A stretch of DNA of 47,624 nt from Bacteroidales bacterium (GCA_012728975.1 JAAYDZ010000030.1:1-47624), one strand, 5' to 3'. Positions 36,614 through 45,305 are shown, counted from the first letter of the stretch. The notes: generated by a model from the letters alone, not told the origin. Made by a program: numbers and translations.

Positions 36614-39115
36614 CTACTCTTTTGCTTTAACAACCGGCGCATCAAATACCTGATTGAAGGCCTTGTCGATAACCTTTATAAGATAGTCATTGTGAGCACT
36701 CTCAAGAGGGTCACTACTGTTTTTGACGGAAAGTTTATACCTGAGATTTTTCAACTGGTAGTACGCCATAGAATTGATATCTGTGTGATCTTTTGTAGTA
36801 TCTGTTGCCCTAATGGCTGTTTCTCCCGTTAGGAGGCCACATAATGCATTTACATAGGCCTTCTGTCCTATGCGCTTGTACGATCTGGCAGCCGCATCTC
36901 TAGGCATAGCACTATCCCACATATATTTATTGAGATCTGCGAAGAGGTCTGTCATGGTATATGCCTTGTTACCATACTGCAACTCGGCCTCATAGAGGTT
37001 GAGCATTACCCTTTTACTTAGCAAGTCTCCAAAAACAGCCTTATAGGCATTGTCCATGATGCTTTCAGGTTTGGTGACAACCTTGTTCATAACATCACTT
37101 GGTACCAGCCATTCCTGAGGGGTAAAAACATGCCTATTGAGGAAGGCTATCGCCTCTTTCTGTTTGGATTTTTCCACCGGAGTATAGACATTACCCTCCA
37201 TCTCCACGCGTTTAGGTGTCTCATATACCCCTCCGACCCATTTGGCAACGTGCCTGATATAGCGACGGTATTGTGTAAAAACCTGGTTGTGCATATTGCG
37301 GAGCGCTTCATAACCTTTGTTAGGTTCGGAAGTCCATTCAATGAGGTTGTTCATGATGAACTTCAGATTACGGATACCGAGTTCGTTAGTCTCCATCTGA
37401 TTGTTGCCCAGATCCTCGCTTTGATAGCGGGGGTCATTAGGACTCGACTCGGTGCCGAAGAAGCAGATGGGATCAGCTGTCTTTTCCATGATCCACTTAT
37501 TGATCATAGAAAGCTCTTTCTTAGGATCATCATATTCGTAAAATCTTCTATAACCCCATTCGATAGCCCAATTGTCATAGGTGCTTATGCGGGGAAAAAG
37601 CAGTTCGCGAGGAATGTTATCTCCCGGCTGAACCACGAAGTTGAAACGTGAATAGTCCATTATAGAGGTAGTATGGCCGTACTTCTTGAGGTACTCGGGG
37701 TCACGCAGCTGTTTTGTGGTGGCAACAGCCGAGCCAAAGAAGTTGTGGCGCAATCCAAGGGTGTGCCCCACCTCATGTGAGGAGACAAATCTGATGAGCT
37801 GTCCCATCAGTTCGTCATCGAAGTTCATTGTGCGCGCACCCTCATCCACCGGTGAGCACTGTATAAAGTACCAATCGTGCAAAAGCGACATCACATTGTG
37901 ATACCAGTTGATGTGGCTCTCTATTATTTCGCCTGAGCGGGGGTCATTGACATGAGGACCACTGGCATTTGCTATATCAGAGGGTTTGTAGACTATTGCA
38001 GAGTATCTCGCATCCTCGAGAGACCAGGTAGAGTCCTGTTCGGAAGTCGGGGCCATCTCCGCGCGAATTGCATTCTTGAAGCCTGCATTTCGGAAAACCG
38101 GTTCCCAGTCATTTACACCCTGTATAAGGTAGGGAACCCATTTGGCGGGAGTCGAAGGGTCTATATAATAGACAATAGGCTTTGCCGGCTCTACAAGCTC
38201 GCCTCTTTTGTACTTCTCAAGATCTTCCGGTCGGGGTTCGAGCCTCCAGCGGGTAATCAACTGCACTTTCTCTACACCGTGGGGATTCTTATCAAAGTCC
38301 GTATAGGATGTGGTAAAATATCCCACCCTCTCGTCATAGTAGCGGGGAGTCATCGGCACCTCGGGCAGCAGCACGAAGGAGCAGTTTAACTCGTAGGTAG
38401 CATTACCACCGGTAGTCCTTGCAAAGGTCTTCACCACTGTCACCTCAGTATTGATAGGATAAGTCCTGATACTGCTGATATAGGATTTATCTTTGTCTTG
38501 GGCGCCTAGTTTAAAAGAAGTCTTGGTGCTCTTGGAAAAATAGAGCACTTCCGAATCTGCATTGAAGAAATCGGTTACATCGATTATTGAGAGACTCTTA
38601 TCCTCATTCCAGGCCTTTATGGGGAATGAACCGATAATCGGAGTGAGGTTGGACTTGAGAATATTCTGGCTCATAATAGAGTCTTGCGAACGCTCCCTAA
38701 CCGATACTTTTCTAAGAAAAATCTTATTGTCGGGACCTTTTTCAAATTTGTAGAGACCGCTGCTTATCTGATCGCCGGCATAGCCGCTGAAACTACCCCT
38801 AATATCTGCTGCGGACTGAGAGACTCTGGAGACCATCAGGATATCCCTGCCAATGAGAGAATCCGGAATTGTGAGATAATACTTGCCATCCTGCTTGTAA
38901 ACGGTGGTCATTCCATCCATTTTCGAAGCCTCTTTTGTGATGAATTTTTCGATTGAAACGGGGCCTTGAGGGCTTTTTTTGGTTGAATCGCTCTTTGATT
39001 CAGCCCTTACTACAGGTATTCTGGAATCATTAGATTGCCTGTTGCGCTGAGCTGAGGAGGTTACGGGGCCTAAAAGTAAAGCTCCCGCCATAATGATTGT
39101 CAATAATTTTTTCAT
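36614..39115 (-). CDS. Zinc-dependent metalloprotease (DUF5117/DUF5118 type metzincin)
   Basis: The protein has 833 residues with a signal peptide (cut near TSSAQ). A Bacteroidota-type N-terminal region (FITKEASKMDGMTTVYKQDGKYY, DUF5118-like) leads into a long beta-rich domain (DUF5117-like, about 90-290). The metalloprotease domain carries the full metzincin zinc motif HEVGHTLGLRH at 447-457 (zinc ligands His447, His451, His457; catalytic Glu448), and the Met-turn is plausibly SIMDYSRFN shortly after. It is probably periplasmic or secreted. It follows trmH by 21 bases on the same strand, so it may be read from the trmH promoter. Substrate unknown. Confidence 0.9.
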   Translation of the reverse strand: MKKLLTIIMAGALLLGPVTSSAQRNRQSNDSRIPVVRAESKSDSTKKSPQGPVSIEKFITKEASKMDGMTTVYKQDGKYYLTIPDSLIGRDILMVSRVSQSAADIRGSFSGYAGDQISSGLYKFEKGPDNKIFLRKVSVRERSQDSIMSQNILKSNLTPIIGSFPIKAWNEDKSLSIIDVTDFFNADSEVLYFSKSTKTSFKLGAQDKDKSYISSIRTYPINTEVTVVKTFARTTGGNATYELNCSFVLLPEVPMTPRYYDERVGYFTTSYTDFDKNPHGVEKVQLITRWRLEPRPEDLEKYKRGELVEPAKPIVYYIDPSTPAKWVPYLIQGVNDWEPVFRNAGFKNAIRAEMAPTSEQDSTWSLEDARYSAIVYKPSDIANASGPHVNDPRSGEIIESHINWYHNVMSLLHDWYFIQCSPVDEGARTMNFDDELMGQLIRFVSSHEVGHTLGLRHNFFGSAVATTKQLRDPEYLKKYGHTTSIMDYSRFNFVVQPGDNIPRELLFPRISTYDNWAIEWGYRRFYEYDDPKKELSMINKWIMEKTADPICFFGTESSPNDPRYQSEDLGNNQMETNELGIRNLKFIMNNLIEWTSEPNKGYEALRNMHNQVFTQYRRYIRHVAKWVGGVYETPKRVEMEGNVYTPVEKSKQKEAIAFLNRHVFTPQEWLVPSDVMNKVVTKPESIMDNAYKAVFGDLLSKRVMLNLYEAELQYGNKAYTMTDLFADLNKYMWDSAMPRDAAARSYKRIGQKAYVNALCGLLTGETAIRATDTTKDHTDINSMAYYQLKNLRYKLSVKNSSDPLESAHNDYLIKVIDKAFNQVFDAPVVKAKE

Positions 39116-39136
39116 CGTATATATTGTTTTAAAAAA

Positions 39137-39667
39137 TCAGAACATTTTTGAAACCACATCCCAAAGTACTACTCCTATCGAAACCGAAACATTTAGCGAA
39201 TGCTTGGTACCGTACTGAGGAATCTCCAGACAGATATCACTCATATTCGCAACCTCCTGTTTCACTCCACGTACTTCGTTTCCAAAAACAAAAGCGTATC
39301 TAACTCCCTCCTTGGGGCGAAAATCCTGCAAGAGGGTGGAATGCTCAGTCTGCTCTACGCTCACAATCACGTACCCCTCCTCCCTGAGACAACGTACCGC
39401 TTCTGAAGTACTTTCAAAATACTCCCAATCCATACTGAACTCAGCACCGAGAGCCGATTTGTGTATCTCGGCAGTAGGAGGCACCGCACATATCCCACAT
39501 AGCAGAAGTTTCTCTACAAGGAATGCATCACAACTACGAAATGCGGAACCGATATTGTGTTGACTGCGGATATTGTCCAGTACTATGGTCACAGGCATCT
39601 TTTTCCTCAATTTGAATTCTTCAGGAGTAATACGGTTGAGCTCACTGTTCAAAAGTTTTCGGAACAT
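39137..39667 (-). CDS. TrmH-family RNA 2'-O-methyltransferase
   Basis: The protein has 176 residues from the ATG at 39667. The open frame runs on upstream to 39781, but that extension overlaps glyA and its promoter and is not SPOUT-like. SPOUT (knotted) methyltransferase motifs are visible: VTIVLDNIRSQHNIGSAFRSCDAF (motif 1, broken here for reading at NIG), FVFGNEVRGV (motif 2) and LNVSVSIGVVLWDV (motif 3). It lacks the N-terminal RNA-binding extension of TrmB/RlmB types. It methylates a ribose in tRNA or rRNA; the target is not clear. Confidence 0.88.
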   Translation of the reverse strand: MFRKLLNSELNRITPEEFKLRKKMPVTIVLDNIRSQHNIGSAFRSCDAFLVEKLLLCGICAVPPTAEIHKSALGAEFSMDWEYFESTSEAVRCLREEGYVIVSVEQTEHSTLLQDFRPKEGVRYAFVFGNEVRGVKQEVANMSDICLEIPQYGTKHSLNVSVSIGVVLWDVVSKMF

Positions 39668-39669
39668 AG

Positions 39670-39699
39670 TTGGAAGAAGCCGTAAAAAAGTTATCTTTG
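39670..39699 (+). promoter_or_regulatory. Promoter of glyA
   Basis: TTG at 39670-39672, 19 bases, then TATCTTTG at 39692-39699. The transcription start is expected near 39706, a leader of about 58 bases. On the other strand a TACTTTTG box (complement at 39728-39735) could serve trmH. Confidence 0.6.
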
Positions 39700-39763
39700 T
39701 GATTCGATTCCGCCTCGGGCGCAAGCGCAAAAGTACGAAAATAATTACACAAATAATATAACA

Positions 39764-41044
39764 ATGAAACAAGACGTTCAAATATCCGAATTACTTCGAA
39801 AAGAAGAGGAGCGCCAGGCTCAAGGTCTTGAGCTTATAGCATCCGAAAATTTTGTGAGCCACCAGGTGCTTGCAGCATTGGGCTCAGTCTGCACCAACAA
39901 ATACGCTGAAGGCTATCCGGGAGCAAGGTACTATGGTGGTTGCGAGGTAGTGGACCAGATCGAACAACTCGCAATCGATCGCCTGTGTCAGCTCTTCGAT
40001 GCCGAATATGCCAACGTACAGCCTCACTCCGGTGCACAGGCCAATATGGCTGTTTTCATGGTTTGTCTGAAGCCCGGTGACACCTTTATGGGCCTTGACC
40101 TGGATCATGGCGGACACCTCACACACGGTTCTCCTGTGAATATGTCCGGCATTCTCTATAATGCAATCGGCTACCAGCTCAACCGCGAGACCGGTATGGT
40201 GGATTATGACCAAATGGAGCGCAAAGCTCTAAAATACCGCCCCAAACTCCTAGTCGGAGGTGCCTCCGCTTACTCGAGGGAGTGGGACTGGGAGAGAATG
40301 CGTGCAATTGCTGACAAGATAGGCGCCCTCTTTATGGTGGATATGGCACATCCGGCCGGACTGATCGCTGCAGGATTGATGAATAACCCTGTGAAACATG
40401 CCCATATTGTTACCTCCACTACTCACAAGACCCTCAGAGGTCCACGTGGAGGCATAATCCTCATAGGTAAAGACTTTGATAACCCATGGGGAATTAAAAC
40501 ACGCAAAGGAGTGATCAGGAAAATGTCCTCTTTGATCAATTCAAGCGTATTCCCCGGCATTCAGGGCGGTCCACTCGAGCACTGTATTGCAGCCAAGGCA
40601 GTTTCCTTCTATGAGGCCCTCCAGCCTGAGTTCAAAACATATCAGGAGCAGGTACGCAAAAATGCTTCAGCTATGGCCAAAGCATTTATCGAGAAAGGTT
40701 ATCATGTGGTATCAGGTGGTACAGACAACCACCTCATGCTTATCGACTTCCGCTCTAAGTTCCCTGATTTGACCGGTAGGGTAGCTGAGACTGTACTCGG
40801 AAAGGCAGATATTACCGTTAACAAGAATATGGTACCCTTTGACAGTCGCTCAGCATTCCAGACCTCAGGCATGAGGGTAGGTACACCTGCTATCACTTCA
40901 CGCGGTTTGGTTGAAAAGGACATGGCTGGCATCGTTGACTTAATTGACAAGGTACTCAGCAATATCGATGACGATAATGTAATCGCACAGGTAAAAGAGC
41001 AGGTAAGAATGAAGATGAGCGGTTTGCCGCTTAATAGGTGGTAG
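39764..41044 (+). CDS. glyA: Serine hydroxymethyltransferase
   Basis: The 426-residue protein converts serine and tetrahydrofolate to glycine and 5,10-methylene-THF, using PLP. The PLP lysine is Lys222 in [15 protein letters not shown]. Other marks are ELIASENF near the N-terminus, YPGARYYGG and VDMAHPAGL. It is monocistronic, with its own promoter and a strong terminator. It marks the end of the housekeeping part of the window. Confidence 0.98.
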   Translation: MKQDVQISELLRKEEERQAQGLELIASENFVSHQVLAALGSVCTNKYAEGYPGARYYGGCEVVDQIEQLAIDRLCQLFDAEYANVQPHSGAQANMAVFMVCLKPGDTFMGLDLDHGGHLTHGSPVNMSGILYNAIGYQLNRETGMVDYDQMERKALKYRPKLLVGGASAYSREWDWERMRAIADKIGALFMVDMAHPAGLIAAGLMNNPVKHAHIVTSTTHKTLRGPRGGIILIGKDFDNPWGIKTRKGVIRKMSSLINSSVFPGIQGGPLEHCIAAKAVSFYEALQPEFKTYQEQVRKNASAMAKAFIEKGYHVVSGGTDNHLMLIDFRSKFPDLTGRVAETVLGKADITVNKNMVPFDSRSAFQTSGMRVGTPAITSRGLVEKDMAGIVDLIDKVLSNIDDDNVIAQVKEQVRMKMSGLPLNRW

Positions 41045-41058
41045 AAGCCTGATTGTTT

Positions 41059-41097
41059 AAAAAAACGCTGAAAGCAATAAACTTTCAGCGTTTTTTT
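41059..41097 (+). terminator. Terminator after glyA
   Basis: AAAAAAACGCTGAAAG pairs with CTTTCAGCGTTTTTTT (16 base pairs counting the A/T flanks) with a 7-base loop. It lies 15 bases after the glyA stop. Confidence 0.93.
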
Positions 41098-41112
41098 GTT
41101 GCGGGTTGCAGG

Positions 41113-41148
41113 TTAGTTCTGAGTTCCGAGTATTGAGTAAGGAGTATT
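41113..41148. repeat. GTTCTGAGTTCCGAG short repeats
   Basis: Consecutive variants of a seven- to eight-base word: TTAGTTCTGAG, TTCCGAGTA, TTGAGTAAGGAGTA. The same kind of sequence lies at 21547-21617 and 35755-35816. Confidence 0.5.
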
Positions 41149-41223
41149 TGGAAATTTTGGGGAGTGCGCTAAATTGACATAAACCCCCATAAGTAAGACA
41201 ACAAATTTATTGAGCTTACACGG

Positions 41224-41265
41224 CAAAAATTTAAGTGTAACTCCACAACATAAATCTAAGTGTAA
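41224..41265. repeat. Pair of 17-base direct repeats beyond the end of the minus-strand operon
   Basis: CAAAAATTTAAGTGTAA at 41224-41240 and CATAAATCTAAGTGTAA at 41249-41265 differ at two bases and start 25 bases apart. An inverted TTACAC lies just before, at about 41214-41220. It sits between the glyA terminator and the stop of the next gene; function unknown. Confidence 0.6.
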
Positions 41266-41275
41266 GTCTGCGTTA

Positions 41276-42382
41276 TCACGATGCGAAAGCATCTACATAG
41301 GTTTTGATGTCACGCGGGCGACATAGGAACTCAACGGCCTCGCCTTGAAGCATGGTGCGGCGATTGTCATTCTCGGTCCAGTCAGTAGTATGGGAGGCAT
41401 ATTTAGTCACTCTGTTAAAGAGTTCCCAAACTTTCATGCTTGCCAACGCTTCCCTAGGCTTGAATCCATGCAAACCATAACCGGAGTTTAAATAAAAGTT
41501 CAGCTCCTCTTCATAAGGAGCAATATTATTCGATGACTCCTCCCCCACAGCAAATCGATCGAGCGTTTTCGAGACACAATGGAGTTCGCTTAAAGATGCT
41601 CTGGTATTCATTGCTGTCCGGGCCATATCGGCAAATTTACCGTATGATCTACTAAGCATACGGGTGTCTTGCGGAATGCTCAAGATCCCACGTATAGATT
41701 TGTCGTCCAAAACTGTAATCTTTGCTCTGGGAATGGAGATTTTTTCAATCATTCCATTGGCACAAATAAGACGTTCATAATACCTGTTCAATTGAATCTG
41801 TCCGAGATTCCACTTTAGAACATATGAGTTTATAAGCGTCTCTTCTCCCGGCGCAAAAGCTCTGATATCAGGAGTGTTGCTTCCCATATGTAAGATTATT
41901 CCGGCAGATGCATTGCCACCAATCTCATAAGCAGTTGGAGTGAGGTTGTTGTGATCCATAAAGATTTCAGCAAAATCAAAAAAGTTTTCCGAAGTAATGA
42001 GTTCCTCTTCTACAGGAATAACATTAACGATAGTCTTGCTCTCAGGATGCGCCACAAGAGCCACTTTGGTCGGATTTGCTATTGAACTGGCAGCAGCGAG
42101 ATAGTTGCGAAAATCACGTACACCCTCTTCACCGGTTGCCTTGGCGATAAAAGCCTGCTGATCTTTGGAGAATCCGGTGTATTTGTCTAAAGCTTCTGCT
42201 ACGAAGTCTGTAGCAAGGACATTCGTACCTTGAACGGAAAAAACATTTCTTCCTAAATATTCTGTTTCAGAAAGGTCATCAACGCGACCAATATACTTGA
42301 TTGTCGCACGATTGACCACCTTATATGGAAGCTGATTATCAGTAATCCGCCTACCTAGGGCTAAAAATTCTTGTTGTGTCAT
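41276..42382 (-). CDS. Protein of unknown function, partner of the RecA-like ATPase (possibly DUF932-like)
   Basis: The protein has 368 residues and no signal or membrane segment. The middle, about residues 155-230 (AGIILHMGSNTP ... LNRYYERLICANGMIEKIS), recalls the outline of DUF932-type phage/plasmid proteins, in which a beta-rich core is followed by a conserved R(L/V)(V/I)C-x-NGM segment. This is recognition by pattern only and may be wrong. It overlaps the ATPase gene by four bases (ATGA), so the two are translationally coupled and probably act together, most likely on nucleic acid. No terminator is obvious after it. Confidence 0.65.
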   Translation of the reverse strand: MTQQEFLALGRRITDNQLPYKVVNRATIKYIGRVDDLSETEYLGRNVFSVQGTNVLATDFVAEALDKYTGFSKDQQAFIAKATGEEGVRDFRNYLAAASSIANPTKVALVAHPESKTIVNVIPVEEELITSENFFDFAEIFMDHNNLTPTAYEIGGNASAGIILHMGSNTPDIRAFAPGEETLINSYVLKWNLGQIQLNRYYERLICANGMIEKISIPRAKITVLDDKSIRGILSIPQDTRMLSRSYGKFADMARTAMNTRASLSELHCVSKTLDRFAVGEESSNNIAPYEEELNFYLNSGYGLHGFKPREALASMKVWELFNRVTKYASHTTDWTENDNRRTMLQGEAVEFLCRPRDIKTYVDAFAS

Positions 42383-43248
42383 GGCTTGTTTACTTTAATG
42401 TTTTCAAATAGGATATCAAATTTGTCGGCATAGTTGCGCATACTTTTGCCGGCCTCAGACTGGAGTTGTCGGATCTGACGGTCCTGACTAAAACGATCTT
42501 CATTGTAAAAGACATCACCGGTCACGCTCAAATCATAGTAGAGACGCACACCCACATCTCCACGTCGATGCTTTGAGAATAGGGCATAGCGATCGGAATA
42601 GATGTTTTTAGGGTTCTCAAGGCGGAGCTCCATCATTGCAGTTATAGAGTGCTTAAGGCGGTTTGAGCCAATGAATGCGCCGGTCTTTGTAACCTGCTGA
42701 ATGGTGAGGAATGTCGTGTTTACTTGGGCATTGTTATCGGCTTTATTCTGCTGCTTGATAAGAGAAAGTAGCATACTCTCGGCTTTCTTCTGAGTAATGC
42801 CTTCTTCTTCCTTGATAATTCCCTGCAGTTCGTAAAATGAATCGATAGCCACTACATCCCAGCCTTGTTGGAGGATCTCCGTCAGAGTTTGTAGATTGTG
42901 AGAATCGATGTAATCATCAAAATTTGGCTCCACGAAAAGTATATCAATGTCCTGGAACTTCGGGAAACGCTGTACATAAATGGCGAGATCAATCTCGTTC
43001 ATCTCAGCACTAACGAAAAGAACCCTTACTTCCGGATGTTGTTTCCTTATATTTGACAAAAGGTCCAAAATAATAGTAGTCTTACCTACTCCGGGATCTC
43101 CGATAACCATATAATTCACCCCCTTCGGCAGTCCCTTGTAGCTGCAAAGCAATTCATCCAGCACAGTACCGGTCATATAGTTCTCAAAGAGGGCTGGATC
43201 AAAGCGTATATCCCTCATCCGAACAATTTTATCAGAAACACTTCCCAT
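42379..43248 (-). CDS. RecA-superfamily ATPase (RadA/DnaB-like P-loop protein)
   Basis: The protein has 289 residues from the ATG at 43248, which has an AAGGTGA ribosome binding site 5 bases before it; a GTG three codons upstream is also in frame. Walker A is GDPGVGKT (50-57). The following SAEMNEIDLAIYVQR (about 80-94) matches the SxEMS..Q...R helix of DnaB and RadA. Walker B is VVAIDS (Asp136), and TTFLTIQQVTKTGAFIGSNRLKHS resembles the motif 3 region of RadA/KaiC-type proteins. There is no zinc ribbon or Lon-like tail, so it is not RadA itself. It is divergent from the nuclease-like gene, with a palindrome between them. Confidence 0.82.
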   Translation of the reverse strand: MGSVSDKIVRMRDIRFDPALFENYMTGTVLDELLCSYKGLPKGVNYMVIGDPGVGKTTIILDLLSNIRKQHPEVRVLFVSAEMNEIDLAIYVQRFPKFQDIDILFVEPNFDDYIDSHNLQTLTEILQQGWDVVAIDSFYELQGIIKEEEGITQKKAESMLLSLIKQQNKADNNAQVNTTFLTIQQVTKTGAFIGSNRLKHSITAMMELRLENPKNIYSDRYALFSKHRRGDVGVRLYYDLSVTGDVFYNEDRFSQDRQIRQLQSEAGKSMRNYADKFDILFENIKVNKP

Positions 43249-43335
43249 GATACTCACCTTTTAATATTGCAAGTATCGCCCATCAAACTGCAATTTCTAG
43301 GCAGGAGCAGAACAAAATCGTCAAAATAATTCGCA

Positions 43336-43352
43336 CTGCCACTTTTTGGCAG
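43336..43352. promoter_or_regulatory. Palindrome CTGCC-N7-GGCAG, copy 1 (candidate operator)
   Basis: CTGCCACTTTTTGGCAG, identical in all 17 bases to 47061-47077. It lies between the divergent RecA-like and PD-(D/E)XK genes, 15 bases before the -33 box of the latter (TTTG at 43367). A GCAGTA word in the right arm (43349) recurs 21 bases on (43370), as it does at copy 2. Probably the binding site of a dimeric regulator. Confidence 0.65.
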
Positions 43353-43366
43353 TAAAGACTAGTTTA

Positions 43367-43397
43367 TTTGCAGTAATGAAAGAAAGAAGTAACTTTG
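43367..43397 (+). promoter_or_regulatory. Consensus promoter of the PD-(D/E)XK gene
   Basis: TTTG (43367-43370), exactly 19 bases, TAACTTTG (43390-43397): a perfect Bacteroidota promoter. The palindrome ends 14 bases before the -33 box, so a bound regulator could touch or block polymerase. Confidence 0.8.
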
Positions 43398-43446
43398 TTA
43401 GGCAGGCATTAAAATGATAAAAGATGATAATTTAAAAAAATAACTA

Positions 43447-44604
43447 ATGGATCAAATAAAGAATTTACTTAGTCAAGTATCGATTATCAGCAAGAAAAAT
43501 GCTGAAATATTAGATGCAACAGGAGGAAGATTTAATATGTTCCGAGTTTGCGGTGTAGATCATTACGAAAATACTCATTCGGCAATTCTCGCCGAATTCT
43601 TGAATCCAAATGGAACACACGGCTTGAAATCAAAATTTCTCGAGTGTTTTATTGAAACATTAGGCGAACAATTTGCCATTGAGGACTTCAACTGTAAAAA
43701 TGCGAGAGTTCATACAGAATTTGCAATCTCCGGAGGCCGGATTGATATTTTAATAGAAGATGAACAAAGGGAAAAAGCTATCATTATTGAAAACAAAATT
43801 TTTGCAGGCGACCAATGGAAACAACTAAAAAGATATGACGAATACGCAGAAAAAACATACAAAAATGACATTTATCAACTATTATATCTGACACTGGATG
43901 GCCATGAACCTACCAAACATAGCGGCAGTGGGGTCTCTTATTTGACAATTTCATATACAGAAACCATTATTAATTGGCTTGAAAAATGTGTTGCAATTGC
44001 TTCGCGTTTTCCAATGGTTCGAGAAACCATTATTCAATATATTAATCACCTGAAACAATTAACAAATCAAGATATGGATAACAAAAATAAAGAGGAGATA
44101 ACGGATCTTTTATCAAAAGTAGAGAACCTAAGAGCTGCCAAAGTAATTTGTCAACATTATTCAAAAACTTTTGATGCTATCATAGAGAAACACTTCAATC
44201 CTGAGATGAAGAAATTTGCAGAAAAACATAATTTAGAATATCAATACAGTGGAAGCGATGAGCAATCTGTGAGGTTTAATTTGATAAAACCTGACTGGAA
44301 GGGTAAATGTGCTATTTCATTTACGTTTGAAAAGGGTCACTTTCACTATGGATTATCCAATTATCTAAAAAAGTATAAACTTTCAAAAGATAATAGAGAG
44401 ACAATTCACAAAAGGTTGGAAGAAAAAGGAATTCAATCCCGTAAGCAAAGTGACTGGTGGCCTTTCTATGCTTATATAGACAACCTGAATATCAAGATCT
44501 GGGAAAGTGATATTATTACAAGTGACAAATTTCTAAAAGCTTGTATCGAAAAAATAAAAATCATCTTAGATGTTATGGAAGGCATAAAATTTGAAAAAGA
44601 ATGA
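43447..44604 (+). CDS. PD-(D/E)XK nuclease superfamily protein (PDDEXK_4 type)
   Basis: The protein has 385 residues. The N-terminal ENTHSAILAEFLNPNGTHG is the hallmark of the PDDEXK_4 family. The nuclease core GGRIDILI (Asp100) and IIIENK (Glu115, Lys117) gives the D...ExK triad, with a Gln-containing helix GDQWKQLKRY after it. The C-terminal half is a separate alpha/beta domain ending in WWPFYAYIDNLNIKIW. Members occur in defence islands and mobile DNA, but their substrates are mostly unproven. The gene is A+T-rich compared with glyA, with its own promoter and terminator, suggesting an acquired cassette. Confidence 0.85.
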   Translation: MDQIKNLLSQVSIISKKNAEILDATGGRFNMFRVCGVDHYENTHSAILAEFLNPNGTHGLKSKFLECFIETLGEQFAIEDFNCKNARVHTEFAISGGRIDILIEDEQREKAIIIENKIFAGDQWKQLKRYDEYAEKTYKNDIYQLLYLTLDGHEPTKHSGSGVSYLTISYTETIINWLEKCVAIASRFPMVRETIIQYINHLKQLTNQDMDNKNKEEITDLLSKVENLRAAKVICQHYSKTFDAIIEKHFNPEMKKFAEKHNLEYQYSGSDEQSVRFNLIKPDWKGKCAISFTFEKGHFHYGLSNYLKKYKLSKDNRETIHKRLEEKGIQSRKQSDWWPFYAYIDNLNIKIWESDIITSDKFLKACIEKIKIILDVMEGIKFEKE

Positions 44605-44666
44605 GCAAATACTAATACTCTACTATTTAGATATTGGTCCTCGATTAACTTGTTACAGGAGTAGCA

Positions 44667-44702
44667 CAACACCCTTTGATGGCACAAAGTCAAAGGGTGT
44701 TG
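44667..44702. terminator. Hairpin with 13-base stem CAACACCCTTTGA, copy 1
   Basis: CAACACCCTTTGA and TCAAAGGGTGTTG form a perfect 13-base-pair stem around a 10-base loop. The same stem with a 7-base loop occurs at 46717-46749. It follows the nuclease gene by 62 bases; the trailing T content is modest. Confidence 0.7.
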
Positions 44703-44779
44703 CTGTATTCAAAGGCTACGGGTCGCAAACGACAACTACTTTTCTCGACACGACACAAAGATTAATTCAGAGAATCCGT

Positions 44780-45031
44780 TTACAACGCCGGTGAGTGTCT
44801 GCCTTTGTTTGCTCCGTCCGGGTGGCGTAGGCAATAGGCTGATGTTAGGGAACGAAGATTGTTGAATTGTTGACCACAAAACTTACAGGTGTATTTGCTC
44901 TTCTCAGAACCTTCGTAAAGAGTGTGTTTCCCTTTGTTTGGACCGTCCGGATGTCTGATACAATAAGCAGAAGTTAATGTGCGCACATTGCCGAACTCTT
45001 GTCCGCAGTATTTACAATAAAATTTGGCCAT
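44780..45031 (-). CDS. Small protein with two tandem zinc-finger-like repeats
   Basis: The protein has 83 residues, almost entirely two copies of one 34-residue unit 43 residues apart. Each has C-x2-C-x14-C-x2-H-x8-H: Cys6, Cys9, Cys24, His27, His36 and Cys49, Cys52, Cys67, His70, His79. Conserved words are (Y/F)CGQ(E/Q)F, (T/S)LTSAYC(I/L)RHPDG and NKG(K/R)H. It most likely binds zinc, and perhaps nucleic acid, though this fold family has no function known to me. It stands alone on the minus strand between the nuclease and TA genes. A TATATTTG box (complement at 45071-45078) lies 40 bases before the start. Confidence 0.75.
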   Translation of the reverse strand: MAKFYCKYCGQEFGNVRTLTSAYCIRHPDGPNKGKHTLYEGSEKSKYTCKFCGQQFNNLRSLTSAYCLRHPDGANKGRHSPAL

Positions 45032-45240
45032 GGATGTAATTATTCATAGTTGAACCTTGAGGCTTACAAACAAATATAGTAATTTCTTTTCAAGCTGATA
45101 CCGCAAATCTATCTATCCCGGCTGCCAAAGTCCGGCACTATTTATAATATTACAATCAATTTTTGCTTCATAAATTATTAATTTGATTCCCTTGATTATT
45201 GCTTTAGAGTGTTGATTTGAATAATAAAAAATTCAGCAAG

Positions 45241-45260
45241 AATTTGGTTATATCCGAATT
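45241..45260. promoter_or_regulatory. Candidate operator of the TA operon
   Basis: AATTTGG, 6 bases, CCGAATT: an inverted repeat with one mismatch, 45 bases before the toxin start. HTH antitoxins usually bind such sites at their own promoter. No perfect -33/-7 pair is visible here. Confidence 0.35.
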
Positions 45261-45305
45261 TTTGCTCAAATTTGGGCATAAATAAGAAGGAACTGTAGGG
45301 ATTGT

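Noticed and set aside
39668-39781. N-terminal extension of the TrmH-type protein
   Set aside because: It overlaps the glyA promoter and start and encodes a hydrophobic/basic stretch unlike SPOUT enzymes; the ATG at 39667 fits family length.
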